Assembly (NCBI RefSeq): GCF_000337475.1
Contig: NZ_AOIT01000086.1
Location: 4,210 to 38,640, forward strand
DNA from: Natrinema limicola JCM 13563
GTDB lineage: Archaea > Halobacteriota > Halobacteria > Halobacteriales > Natrialbaceae
Direction of reading: 5' to 3'
Length of the DNA stretch: 34,431 nt
Shown here: positions 6,372 through 14,800 of the stretch, piece after piece
Layout of the letters: each line of letters begins with the position of its first letter
Numbering within the stretch: the stretch's first letter is position 1
Notes under the pieces: model-generated
Databases searched by the model: none
Told to the model about the DNA's origin: nothing
The model's input: the letters and a program-made list of their open reading frames with translations, nothing else
Made by a program: the position numbers and the translations under genes

Positions 6372-7946
6372 GTGAGTGTTAGATGTATCCAGGATATTCT
6401 CATGGATATTGACCTAAATCATCTTGACCCAGACACATTTGAAGACCTCTGCAACGATCTTTTGATGCAAGAGGCAGCTAATATCACTACAATTGACGGA
6501 TCTGGCGGTGACGATGGTATAGACTGTTTTAGGGGGGAAATTGATGGTGAAATCACGATATTCCAGCACAAATATCATACAGGAAGGCTTGAGTATACAC
6601 AAAAAAGGCAAATTTCAGATTCCCTTGACCGCGCTCAGGAAGAACATTCAGGTTTAGAAAAATGGATTCTTCTGATAGCAACAGAGTTCACACCTACTGA
6701 ACATGAATGGTTTCAAGAGGAGATAGTTTCCCCTAATTCAGGAATCGATATAGAGTACTGGAACAAGCCAAAGATTGAAAATAGATTGATTCAATACGAC
6801 TTTTTAATTGAGAGATATTTCAATGAATCCTTATTTGCTACTGGTAAGAAAATTGACGATGCCTTCGACTTTATGTCAGGTGACCCGGTCGATAAGGTAG
6901 TGGGAGCGGGAGATATGTTGCGTGACCTCAAAGAGAAGTATTCCCATCTTGGTGTAGAGTTTAATTACAATTCGGAAGAAGGAAAATATGAAGCGTTTTT
7001 CAACCCAGAGTTTGATATCGAAATTTCTGCTGAGATGGATATAAACGAGGAGAAGGCAGAAAAACTACAAGATGGTGAAGAAGTTGAACTCTCTAAGGAT
7101 GAAGTAGAAGAATTGGATATCTCTCCAGGCATATTTGATGTAGAAAGTGACGAGATCGACAGTATTCTCATCCAGCCCTCGTACAAATCAATCGAGAAAG
7201 ACCTCAGGATCGAGATTCCGTCATCTGGATTTCAGAAAGGACTGACATTTACCGTTGAGGATCTTTCAGATGATGGGATCAAAATCAGATCTAAAAACGA
7301 TTTATTTGATTTGTATATAATGACACATGATGAAAGTAGCGAAGGCGAAATTGGGTATGAAACTGATCTTATTAATGAACCAATTCACCGAATCGCTGAA
7401 TTCATTGAATTCTTGAACCAATTAGAGGAATCAGATAATTTCCTCATTAGGGACTCTGAGACTGATGAAATTATTTTCCGTGCTGGGGGAGAAATGATAG
7501 CCATCCCAGAAGAATTAGAACTGGTTGAGATATTCACAAACAATCTTTATGATATTGAAGCATACACTGGAAAATCATTTATCATGACTGAAGATTGGGA
7601 CGAAGAGGATATTAGTAATGCAAGGATTGTCCGCGATCTTCTTGTAGATGGTGAAGCTGATGTTTCTTGGTCATCTTTTGAATTTACTGTACCTTCATCA
7701 AATGCACACCAGCTACTAGATATTTATGACAAAGAGGGAACTCTGACTGATGCACAAATAAAGATGGAGGAGTATCGCCTTCCCATTCTCGAAGAGGAGG
7801 TTGAATTTGAAATGGTCACTGTCGAACTGCCGTCATCAGATTTGAAAAACCGGGATACAATTGAAGATCAACTAGAAAAAGGAGAACCTGTCAAACTAGA
7901 ATTTACTCCAGAGGATAGTGCAGTGATGAAGAACGGAAGTCAGTAG
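6372..7946 (+). CDS. Mrr-like nuclease-domain protein, 524 aa
   Basis: Residues about 17-75 match the Mrr/restriction-endonuclease-like fold: LDPDTFEDLCNDLL (E24), GGDDGIDCF (D51) and FQHKYH (Q65-x-K67), the D...QxK active-site arrangement used by type IV restriction enzymes. Residues about 95-160 form an extension common after this domain (WILLIATEF, EYWNKPKIENRL, LIERYF). The remaining 350 residues are acidic beta-rich domains I do not recognise, perhaps for target recognition. The reading frame starts at GTG 6372, but ATG 6402 (MDIDLNHLDPD) is an equally good start. AT-richer than many flanking genes, suggesting transfer. A DNA-cutting defence role is inferred from the domain only. Confidence 0.7.
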   Translation: MSVRCIQDILMDIDLNHLDPDTFEDLCNDLLMQEAANITTIDGSGGDDGIDCFRGEIDGEITIFQHKYHTGRLEYTQKRQISDSLDRAQEEHSGLEKWILLIATEFTPTEHEWFQEEIVSPNSGIDIEYWNKPKIENRLIQYDFLIERYFNESLFATGKKIDDAFDFMSGDPVDKVVGAGDMLRDLKEKYSHLGVEFNYNSEEGKYEAFFNPEFDIEISAEMDINEEKAEKLQDGEEVELSKDEVEELDISPGIFDVESDEIDSILIQPSYKSIEKDLRIEIPSSGFQKGLTFTVEDLSDDGIKIRSKNDLFDLYIMTHDESSEGEIGYETDLINEPIHRIAEFIEFLNQLEESDNFLIRDSETDEIIFRAGGEMIAIPEELELVEIFTNNLYDIEAYTGKSFIMTEDWDEEDISNARIVRDLLVDGEADVSWSSFEFTVPSSNAHQLLDIYDKEGTLTDAQIKMEEYRLPILEEEVEFEMVTVELPSSDLKNRDTIEDQLEKGEPVKLEFTPEDSAVMKNGSQ

Positions 7947-7998
7947 TATCTCTTGTTTACACATTAGTTATTTATATCATGTTCCGAGAGGGGCCTGA

Positions 7999-8193
7999 TT
8001 AAATACCTTCCGGATAGGTATCTGGATCAATCAACGAAATTTCCCATGTACCAGTGTCCGTTTGCGTAATCCGGACGGGATGATCTTTCACATTCCCCTC
8101 CTCATCGACCAATCCAAGCGCCCGAAGCTCACCCTTCGGGAGTACAACACCGCCCGACGTACGACCAACTTGTGTCAACTGGTGGATCGGCAT
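7999..8193 (-). CDS. AbrB-like swapped-hairpin small protein
   Basis: A 64-aa protein, MPIHQLTQVGRTSGGVVLPK, then LRALGLVDEEGN and a C-terminal strand TWEISLIDPD. The GRTSGGVVLPKGELRALGL part follows the SpoVT/AbrB pattern (serine-glycine turn, VVLPK, then a short helix). Short haloarchaeal members often act as antitoxins or DNA-binding regulators. No toxin gene lies next to it; it converges with the nuclease gene. The palindrome TGTTTAAACA (8221-8230) upstream probably contains its TATA box. Confidence 0.65.
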   Translation of the reverse strand: MPIHQLTQVGRTSGGVVLPKGELRALGLVDEEGNVKDHPVRITQTDTGTWEISLIDPDTYPEGI

Positions 8194-8220
8194 GGCTACG
8201 TTCCTAACTAGTCCTGAAAC

Positions 8221-8230
8221 TGTTTAAACA
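8221..8230. promoter_or_regulatory. Palindromic TATA region
   Basis: TGTTTAAACA is a perfect 10-bp palindrome about 28-37 bases upstream of ATG 8193, at TATA-box distance. It is followed on the plus strand by a small inverted repeat GTCTC (8234-8238)/GAGAC (8247-8251). It may serve both diverging genes. Confidence 0.4.
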
Positions 8231-8298
8231 TTGGTCTCACCAGTACGAGACTATGATATTCCCGACCGCTATCACTCGCTCGAGAGTCCTAGCGAAGC

Positions 8299-8622
8299 AT
8301 GGGGACGGACAACCCGCCACCGACTGACGAGAAGCCTATCGACGAGGTGTACCACGATCGGAATCTCCTCGCGATCGCCTTCGCGAGGGCGATGCGACTT
8401 ACCTGGGGACCGGATACCGCGGGCTGGTACCGCCACGACGACTGGCCGGTCGTCTGGGTCGACACGCCAGCCGGCCAGAAATCGTGGCACGTCACGCCCG
8501 ATCTCGAGGATGTCCGCGAGCGCTCACCACTCGACAACAGTGAGCCGATCGGCGGCTACGACGGCCACTCGCGGACGCTGAAGAACTGCCGACTTGCCCG
8601 CTATATTACTCGATCCTACTGA
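8299..8622 (+). CDS. WDGH-like domain small protein
   Basis: A 107-aa protein of mixed composition. The middle reads GWYRHDDWPVVWVDTPAGQ, with several tryptophans; the end has GGYDGHSRTLKNCRLARY, close to the WDGH motif (here YDGH) of a small domain seen in phage and plasmid proteins. Function unknown; in those contexts it is a virus- or plasmid-associated accessory protein. Its TGA overlaps the ATG of the next frame (TGATG), so the two were probably one operon before the second was cut off. Confidence 0.6.
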   Translation: MGTDNPPPTDEKPIDEVYHDRNLLAIAFARAMRLTWGPDTAGWYRHDDWPVVWVDTPAGQKSWHVTPDLEDVRERSPLDNSEPIGGYDGHSRTLKNCRLARYITRSY

Positions 8623-8743
8623 TGACCGAGTGGATCGAATTCGGATCGAAAGCGGCGGCCGACCAGTTCCGCGACGAGTACACCGATCACCTCTGCAGTG
8701 ACGACGACCGCCGGCTCAAGACCGTCGCGTCAGCGAGCCCGCG
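8622..8743 (+). pseudogene. Truncated gene cut by IS remnant
   Basis: A frame starting MTEWIEFGSKAAADQFRDEY overlaps the stop of the WDGH-like gene by one base and continues in good haloarchaeal style for about 40 codons. It then runs into sequence that, on the other strand, encodes the end of an IS1595 transposase fragment. The frame stops shortly after. The rest of the gene is not found on the far side. Family unknown. Confidence 0.45.
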
Positions 8744-9227
8744 ACTCTCGCAGGTGTTGACGTGTACCTCGTCGTCGGCGTATTTACCGTCACCGTAGAC
8801 GACGTATTCACGGTCGAATGCCTCGTCTTCTTCGAGCGGTTCATACGCGCGAAAGCCATCAGTATAGACGGTCAGCGACTCCTGCTGACGGTCGGCCAGC
8901 AAGAGTCGAATCGAGCGCTCTGGCAAAGCGCTCGATGCGCCGGTGCATCGTTTTGTGTGTCACCTCGATTTCGCACTGGAGTTGCCGGAGACTCGTGTTA
9001 AACCGGAGAAACGCGTAGATCGAGAACAGCCACTGGCGGAGTGCAACCTTCTAGTGAGCGAAAATCGTGTCCGTCTTGTCGTCAAACGTGCGGTCGCAAT
9101 TCTTACAGAGATACTGTTGAAACTCTCTGTCTGCCGTTTCTGACCGTTCGGTCAGAACGGCAGCGGGGACAGGTAATACCGTCACGCCAGCGAACCATTC
9201 CGACCCAAACACATCGAGTGGAATCAT
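8743..9227 (-). pseudogene. Internally deleted IS1595-family transposase
   Basis: On the minus strand three frames carry parts of a haloarchaeal IS1595-type transposase: an N-terminus MIPLDVFGSE (ATG 9227); the zinc ribbon WRDGITCPRCRSDRTVRNG with YLCKNCDRTFDDKT; the helical part VALRQWLFSIYAFLRFNTSL with LQCEIEVTHKTMHRRIERF; and part of the catalytic domain (LTVYTDGFRAYEPLEED, then HVNTCESRG). A TAG interrupts after IFAH. The middle of the catalytic domain, including the first D block (EIDE), is deleted, as is the C-terminal end. The element is certainly inactive. Frameshifts separate the pieces. Confidence 0.8.
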
Positions 9228-9388
9228 TCGTGTCGGGCACCGCTGACTCGGTGTCCTTGTCCTCTTTGACTCCACAGCGCCTGCTCAGCAGTATCAACAA
9301 TCTCCTACGGATGAGCGTAGTTAAATTGTGTACATTCAACTATACTGTGTGTTTCGACTTGTATATTTGTAGAGACGAGAAACAGCAG

Positions 9389-9414
9389 CTGTCTCAAAGG
9401 TCTACCCGAGACAG
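9389..9414 (-). terminator. Hairpin just after membrane-protein stop
   Basis: CTGTCTC (9389-9395) and GAGACAG (9408-9414) form a perfect 7-bp stem, read on the minus strand directly after the TAA (9415-9417). The position suggests a terminator or mRNA 3' stabiliser. Confidence 0.4.
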
Positions 9415-10602
9415 TTAGTCCTGGTCGCCAGATGCTTGTTGCTGTCGATAAAGATCGTTAATGAACGCCCTCACCTGACGGTCCTTGAATTGGATGCGTC
9501 GAACATCGAAAAGGACAGCGAGCACGAAGAGGATGAGGCTGATGCTACCAAAGAGCATTGTGTCTAATCCCCTTGATTGGGGCATCTGGTTGAACAACAG
9601 GCCGATAGGAAAAACGAATACGGTCAGGCAGACAAGCAGCCCGAGTAGGAGATACCAAGGGGGAAGCGACGTGATACTCGGTGTGTTGTGGTTCTCGGAC
9701 CAGCACGTAGAGTATCCAACAATACCAAGAAGGAGCAGTATAACGAGCCAAACTGCCGTCTCAACGACTGAGAACGGAGTCCAGTCGGGCAAGGTTAAAA
9801 ACACGCTCATACTGTTGAGAACAAGAATCAGCCCCCATGTGAATGCGGCACTGACGCCCCAAAGGAGTGGTTGGAAAACTATGGCTCCAAAAACTGTCAA
9901 TATGCCAGTAGCTATAATCGATAGTCGAATCCAGAGAGGTGCCGGCGCTAGAATATCTACGAGTCCGACTGTGAAGAACAGTATACTGAAGTACGCGGAA
10001 ACTAGCCAGAGATTCCGATAAAACGTGTTGAGGATATTGTAGCGGTGGTAGAGCGTAGACGCATCGAAGAGTTCGCTGAAGCCGAACCGCTGCAGTTGCC
10101 CATACGACATCTCCGCCCACTGGATATCTGCCGTGGAGATCGCCGCTACCGACTGGGGGATGCCGTCAGTGGACTCGTTATCATCGGATTCAGTGAATGC
10201 TTCCATGACTTGCTCGTCGATCCAGTCATTGAGGCATCTTTTGTTAGATATTTCACAATCACAATCACTTTCCGGGTTGAGCCGCTTCCTAACTGAAGGT
10301 TTTTTCACGATAGCCATATCCGGTTCGAGGAGATCAGCGCTGCTACGCGTACTCTCAAGTGTAAAAACAAACTTATCGAAAGTTCGCTCACGCAACTTTT
10401 TAATTTCAATTTGACCGGTAGCTGCGTGAATACTCCGGCCGACAGGGTAACTCGTGACGACGAGCACAATGCCTGTACTGGTGATGATCGGTGGTTCAAA
10501 GAATCCGGCTAGCCAGAGAAGACTACCGAACAAACCCAACGCGACAGCACCCGGAAGGAAGTCTGCAAGGAAGTCATAGAGGGTGAGTTGTGGGATTCGC
10601 AT
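9415..10602 (-). CDS. Multi-pass membrane protein, 395 aa
   Basis: The N-terminus LYDFLADFLPGAVALGLFG forms the first membrane helix, with a second at about 37-55. A cytosolic part follows (about 60-190) with a cysteine cluster (SDCDCEISNKRC) and a charged helix (DWIDEQVMEAFTESDD). Residues 195-370 hold about six more helices. The C-terminal tail is basic then acidic (DVRRIQFKDRQ, YRQQQASGDQD). The pattern of two N-terminal helices, a soluble domain and a C-terminal helical bundle is seen in unknown membrane proteins near defence genes, but I recognise no family. It is followed by a hairpin. Function unknown. Confidence 0.7.
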   Translation of the reverse strand: MRIPQLTLYDFLADFLPGAVALGLFGSLLWLAGFFEPPIITSTGIVLVVTSYPVGRSIHAATGQIEIKKLRERTFDKFVFTLESTRSSADLLEPDMAIVKKPSVRKRLNPESDCDCEISNKRCLNDWIDEQVMEAFTESDDNESTDGIPQSVAAISTADIQWAEMSYGQLQRFGFSELFDASTLYHRYNILNTFYRNLWLVSAYFSILFFTVGLVDILAPAPLWIRLSIIATGILTVFGAIVFQPLLWGVSAAFTWGLILVLNSMSVFLTLPDWTPFSVVETAVWLVILLLLGIVGYSTCWSENHNTPSITSLPPWYLLLGLLVCLTVFVFPIGLLFNQMPQSRGLDTMLFGSISLILFVLAVLFDVRRIQFKDRQVRAFINDLYRQQQASGDQD

Positions 10603-10684
10603 TTATCCAGTACTCATAATACCGCCCAGATAACATTTTCCAATAGATTCTCTCAGACAACTCACCAATGAGGTTGCGACCGTT

Positions 10685-11122
10685 CTAACTATTCCCTTCT
10701 GGGTCAAGACCAGCAGCTTCTCGGGCCATTTCTCGGGCTGAAGGATCTTTTTCCCAATTATTCTCATCTAGAACTATTCGTGAGATCATGGCTGCGACAT
10801 TTCGGGCAGTTCTCTCCTGTTCGAAAAAGAATACGTTGCCGAGAGTGTCACCTATACTATAACTGAGTTCTTCAGTAGACAGATCTTCATCCAACAAAAT
10901 AGCCTCGACTTCTGCTGAGACTCGTTCCTCTAATTCCTCACGTGACTCCTCAGTAAGATGATGGCCTGCCGGAAGAAGATCATATGTCACGGAATAACCT
11001 GAGTCCTTTTCATCAATAACAAAGAAAGGTTTTCTTTCTTGTTCTGCTTCTCGATACATATCTCCGCGCCCGTTTCGTTCGTGAAAAATCGTTATTTCAT
11101 CTGGTGAAAGTTCTTCAGCCAT
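10685..11122 (-). CDS. Acidic soluble protein, unknown
   Basis: A 145-aa protein rich in glutamate: MAEELSPDEITIFHERNG, a small beta part (KPFFVIDEKDSGYSVTYDLL), then helices with many acidic residues (TEESREELEERVSAEVEAILLDE). No motif recognised. It lies 82 bases upstream of the membrane-protein gene on the same strand, so the two may be co-expressed. A TATA-like AAATATTC about 27 bases before ATG 11122 fits leaderless transcription. Confidence 0.6.
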   Translation of the reverse strand: MAEELSPDEITIFHERNGRGDMYREAEQERKPFFVIDEKDSGYSVTYDLLPAGHHLTEESREELEERVSAEVEAILLDEDLSTEELSYSIGDTLGNVFFFEQERTARNVAAMISRIVLDENNWEKDPSAREMAREAAGLDPEGNS

Positions 11123-11280
11123 ACTATAGGAAAAACAGTTTCACAAATGAATATTTTTTGTTTTTGTCTTTTCAATACGTATCACCATAGCGTGGTTGGA
11201 GACAGCACCGTGGGAAGGTTTGTACGACTCTCTCAGCTACTGTTCTAAGATTCTCTGGTTTTCGAGGTGCCGCTGGTAGA

Positions 11281-11837
11281 ATGGTGCAATTGACATACGA
11301 TTCTCTTGGAGATCTTTCAATCAACCCTCGAAACGCCTACGCCATCGGAAGAATCGGTTCAGAACCGACAATCGACCTTCCGGAAGATGAATCCGTATTG
11401 CAGATCCCGTGTCACCCCGTCAGACATAGCTCGATGCATTCCAATCTGTGATCGACGCTGAACGGGAAACACCGCATCTTGACGGCCCCGGTGCAGACCT
11501 CGTCAAAGATGCTCTCAACGACATCTGGGAAGAGATGATGCCTGGCGATGAGACGTGGGAAAAGAGCATTGAAGAAACACGGCTCCGGGCAGAACGTCTC
11601 ATCGCGGCGTGGCAGAAGGCATACTCTGGAGACCACGACGTGATCTTTCTGCCAATCGGCGTTACTTACCGTCTCAAAGGCTTCCTCGTAACCTGTGAAA
11701 CCAGAGCAGACAACGACGAAGACCCATTCACACTGCCAGACGAGTTTGTTGACGCGGTCACACTGCTTCAGACACTCCAAACGGCAGAAGAGGAGAAAGA
11801 ACCGATCTTCGTCCATCAGAAACAACTCCCGAACTAA
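11281..11837 (+). pseudogene. Multiply frameshifted haloarchaeal gene
   Basis: ATG 11281 opens a frame (MVQLTYDSLGDLSINPRNAY, then IGSEPTIDLPEDESVLQIP) that ends in TGA at 11452-11454. Between about 11400 and 11455 the likely protein hops frames: LQIP, then VTPSDIAR in a second frame, then SMHSN back in the first, then VIDAERETPHLDGPG in the third. That last frame stays open to TAA 11837 with a convincing C-terminal part (LPIGVTYRLKGFLVTCETRA, FTLPDEFVDAVTLLQ). Reassembled, it would be about 185 residues of an acidic haloarchaeal protein whose function I do not know. Three or more small indels within 60 bases mean it is dead, or that the read is poor here. Confidence 0.6.
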
Positions 11838-11932
11838 ATCAACAGATGCGGTGAGGGCCTGGACGGGAAACACTGCTGGCACGACACCGCGCTGGAAGCA
11901 GTTTGCGGAGTTTTCGGTGATGTCTCCCTCTA

Positions 11933-12937
11933 TTAGAAATCAAAGAAAGTCGTCTGATCCTTGAAATCGTACGGCTCAGTCAAAACTTCTCGGAATGGAT
12001 CATAATTCCTGCGTGCATCATGATTCTCTTCAATCGCACGATCCACAAACCACGCACGGAACCGCTCGTACTCTTCCCATGGCTGTAGATAGTCATCAAT
12101 ATCAATCGTCTGCAGTTCGCCGAACCGGGCGAAATAGACACCGACAGTCGTGATATCTGGGTACGGCGTATCTGCACCGGAATTGTCCACCTCTTCCACG
12201 ACGAGCTCTCGATGGATGTCGTTGAGAATGTAGTACGCAAGAAGCTGCCGCCAGTACCCGAGTTTGAACGATGGGTCTTCCGTAGCCTTCACATCAACTA
12301 AGGTCTGGTCGACGATGAAATCACCGTGTCCCTCAAGGATGAACGACCGTTCCCCGAAATCCGGACTAAGAATCACTGAGTCCCCGAGAAGAGCGTCTTG
12401 TTCCCGGAATAGATGAAACAGTTCCTGTAACTCCGTCACTACATCATCTTCGAAAGAGTTCGCCGTGATCGTCCCGTCCTCGAATCCGACATTGAGATCA
12501 AGCCCAGAATACACGAGGGCGGCATCAATTGCGTCGTTCGCGTTCATTCCGGTTTTCCGAAACTGTTCACGTTTCTTCTCTGCCCGTTCGAGCGCAGCGT
12601 TTCGTGTCTCTTGTTCTTCAGAAGCGGATTCAGATGGTTGTTCCCAGTCAGGTGTGAAGCGGGATCGCGTGTATCCGAGAGCGTGTGTCCAGTCGCGGTC
12701 CAACCGGTCCGTGTGCGGGTCGTGAACCTCGTCGTGCTGGCTCTCTAGCCAGAACCGGATCAAATAGTCGAATGCCTGCCCGACAAGCGAGTGTTCATAT
12801 GAGACGTGTTCAACCTGCAGCTCGGCGTCTACATCACTACCTGGATTCGGATACTTTGTAGAGATCTTGTCCCGTACCGCAGACTTGGAGATGAACTTTG
12901 TAACCCCGATACCCATAATGGGCGGCTTCTCACGCAC
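11933..12937 (-). CDS. PD-(D/E)XK (RecB/Cas4-like) nuclease-fold protein
   Basis: A 334-aa protein. The C-terminal half has a RecB-type nuclease core: GHGDFIVD (D206), LVDVKAT (D215-x-K217) and WRQLLAYYILND (Q231, the QxxxY motif). This order, D-DxK-QxxxY, is that of Cas4/RecB exonuclease domains that bind a metal and cut DNA. The N-terminal half is charged (ERAEKKREQFRKTG) and may bind DNA; a possible early helix AFDYLIRFW lies at about 55-63. No Cas4 cysteine cluster is seen. Start: ATG 12937, or ATG 12916 (MGIGVTKFIS). Standalone RecB-like proteins occur in DNA repair and in defence islands; which applies here is unknown. Confidence 0.7.
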   Translation of the reverse strand: MREKPPIMGIGVTKFISKSAVRDKISTKYPNPGSDVDAELQVEHVSYEHSLVGQAFDYLIRFWLESQHDEVHDPHTDRLDRDWTHALGYTRSRFTPDWEQPSESASEEQETRNAALERAEKKREQFRKTGMNANDAIDAALVYSGLDLNVGFEDGTITANSFEDDVVTELQELFHLFREQDALLGDSVILSPDFGERSFILEGHGDFIVDQTLVDVKATEDPSFKLGYWRQLLAYYILNDIHRELVVEEVDNSGADTPYPDITTVGVYFARFGELQTIDIDDYLQPWEEYERFRAWFVDRAIEENHDARRNYDPFREVLTEPYDFKDQTTFFDF

Positions 12938-13141
12938 ATCAGAAATAAATTTCCTGAAGATAATATTGGTGGCATGGAGGTGGTGATCACCGCGGGACCG
13001 AACAAGCGAAAATACCGATCGATACTATCTTCTGAATAAGTAATTCTGTTTCGCGTTAATCACTGGTTTCCTATAATGATAGACTTCTTCATGAAAACTG
13101 TTCATACCCGGTTGTCTGACGCATGTCATTAGAGGAACGTC

Positions 13142-13169
13142 TGGTTTTATATGTTGGTTCCTGGCAACG
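13142..13169 (+). promoter_or_regulatory. TATA box for HalOD1 gene
   Basis: TTTTATAT (about 13144-13151) is centred about 22 bases before GTG 13170 and 28 before GTG 13176. It fits a leaderless start at either codon. Confidence 0.45.
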
Positions 13170-13442
13170 GTGATTGTGCAGACTACTCAATCACTTAGTC
13201 TGAAGATTGTAGAGAAAATCGCCAAACGTGAAGGAGTTCAACCGGAAGAACTCAAACCACCAATTCACTACGCGATTGACACGGACGCACTTGACTCGCT
13301 CTATCAATCGAGTGACTCTGAGAAGGGTCCGTCCAAAGTTGAATTCCGATACAAAGGCTATACAGTAACAGTCGATAGGGTAGGTGATGTGGATGTCGAG
13401 AAACACGCAGCGGCCTTGGAACCTAATAAAACCGTAGCGTGA
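13170..13442 (+). CDS. HalOD1 output-domain protein
   Basis: A 90-aa protein made of one HalOD1 domain, a haloarchaeal output domain of two-component and other signalling proteins. Visible features: SLKIVEKIAKREGVQPEELK (first helix and turn), PPIHYAIDTDALDSLYQS, and the strand pair VEFRYKGYTVTVDRVGDVDVE. As a single-domain form it lacks receiver or PAS parts. Its partner is unknown. The start is GTG 13170 or GTG 13176. Confidence 0.8.
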   Translation: MIVQTTQSLSLKIVEKIAKREGVQPEELKPPIHYAIDTDALDSLYQSSDSEKGPSKVEFRYKGYTVTVDRVGDVDVEKHAAALEPNKTVA

Positions 13443-13897
13443 GTCGCTCTGCGTCTTAGGACTGAATTTTGATCTATTACTAGTCGATATCAACGACTGC
13501 CTCAGTGGTAATCTTGAGAGTCATTACTCGCGTCGATAGCGTCTCGACGATCTCCCGACACTGTTCAAGCATTGAGGTCGTCGCGCTCGAGAATCTAGCG
13601 AGACGACGGTTCTGGTACAACGCGTATCTGAGGGCGACTAAACAGCTTACAGAACGAATCGACGAAGTATCGGGGATCAGGGAAGCGCGAGCGCGGCTGC
13701 CGTCGAGAAAAACTACCCAGCGAAGACCGCCGCCGTGACGCCATACGAGAGATCGACTAGCGTCCAGCCTGGGAGTGTCGCCAAGGCGACAGCGCCAAAA
13801 AATTACAGCGCCCCACCCCCACCTCCACACGCAGAACTCCAGTTGAAGCACATGAAACAGAGGTTGGTCTCGTTCGTTTCCCTTTCTTGTATCTACG
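13443..13897. other. 455-base region without a confident gene
   Basis: Several long open frames exist on both strands, but none has convincing haloarchaeal composition throughout. The best is a minus-strand 30-codon frame at 13480-13572 (MLEQCREIVETLSTRVMTLK, ending VVDID), which could be the tail of a lost gene. The inverted repeat AGTCG/CGACT flanks its stop. I see no RNA gene here. Confidence 0.4.
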
Positions 13898-14800
13898 CTA
13901 CATCATAATCCGATCTCGTAGAAGTGGCTCCGGTGTTCCTTTAGAAACCATCTCCTCCAGATCATCGTCCCAAATATCAACTATCTGTGGGTTACGAAGA
14001 TTTCTAAGATTTGCTAATGCCCCCGTTTGCTTCCTTTGGCCCCGAGAAAACCCACTCATACTAACGAAATAAGAAATTTCACATTGTGGCAATTCTGACG
14101 CTTTGTCATGGAAGTTCGATATTTCTCCCTTTTGAATGGGGTCTTTTTCCCACTTGTTTTCCACTAGCGTATGTGATCCGACAAGACGATACAGCCAATC
14201 ATCGGAATCAAGGCAAATTAGATGCAAGTCAACTTCACCGGTATTCCCGTGTTCTTTCACTCGTACCTCTACCTCGTTCAATTGCTGAAAGAGGATACCA
14301 ATGAAATAATCAAACTCTCTTCCCCTACTCTGAGGATTGTCCATGTTTTTGAGTCTCTCTAAACCATCTATAAAGAATCCAGGAGGAAGGTCACGATCGT
14401 CTTCAAACACCCGCTTCACATCTAAACTATAATTTTGAAAAAAATCGCCGGGATCTTCGGCAATTTCATAGATCACCTCCCAGTTTGACTCAGAATTCAT
14501 TTGAAAGTCGTTTTCACAGCTAAAGCACCGCTTAGTTCGATCTGGAACAGCACCTTGTCTGCTATAGACTCCATGTTGGGTATTACAATAGGGACAGCGA
14601 ACCTGTAGCTTTGCTACTAGAACCCCTTCACTCGTTAGATCAGATAATATCACTTGCACAGTGGCCTCATCGAGGCCACTCTTTCTGGCAGCTTGCCGTC
14701 TTCTTATATGGATTTTATTACCCGAGTGGACTTCACTGAGGTACGTCTGAAACGCCTGAGATTTGTCCTTGGGTATATCTTCCAGTTTTTCTGAGTACAT
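13898..14800 (-). CDS. wHTH + zinc ribbon + Mrr-like nuclease protein
   Basis: A 300-aa, three-part protein. Residues about 14-65: a winged-helix-like N-terminus (AARKSGLDEATVQVILSDLTSEGVL). Residues 69-95: a zinc ribbon, C69-x2-C72 (CPYC) and C92-x2-C95 (CFSC). Residues 155-260: a restriction-endonuclease-like core with GREFDYFIGILFQQL (E162), TGEVDLHLI (D191) and LVENKWEKD (E214-x-K216). The acidic-x-lysine arrangement is that of PD-(D/E)XK nucleases. Read together: a DNA-binding, zinc-containing nuclease. Its start overlaps the end of the upstream gene by 68 bases in another frame, so the two are coupled. AT-richer than the flanking plasmid-like block, which suggests transfer. Confidence 0.75.
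   Translation of the reverse strand: MYSEKLEDIPKDKSQAFQTYLSEVHSGNKIHIRRRQAARKSGLDEATVQVILSDLTSEGVLVAKLQVRCPYCNTQHGVYSRQGAVPDRTKRCFSCENDFQMNSESNWEVIYEIAEDPGDFFQNYSLDVKRVFEDDRDLPPGFFIDGLERLKNMDNPQSRGREFDYFIGILFQQLNEVEVRVKEHGNTGEVDLHLICLDSDDWLYRLVGSHTLVENKWEKDPIQKGEISNFHDKASELPQCEISYFVSMSGFSRGQRKQTGALANLRNLRNPQIVDIWDDDLEEMVSKGTPEPLLRDRIMM

Noticed and set aside
9228-9414. Terminal inverted repeat and target duplication of the IS1595 remnant
   Set aside because: No matching ends could be found on both sides; the other end is deleted.
9485-10021. 178-aa plus-strand frame opposite the membrane protein
   Set aside because: It is the complement of membrane helices in the supported minus-strand gene; no hydrophobic pattern or motif of its own.
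11136-11180. T-rich stretch as a possible terminator
   Set aside because: It lies in the promoter region of the minus-strand gene and contains its TATA box; no stem precedes it on the plus strand.
13480-13851. 123-aa minus-strand frame and a proline-rich plus-strand frame in the same place
   Set aside because: Neither has a convincing domain, acidic composition or promoter; only the last 30 codons of the minus frame look gene-like.
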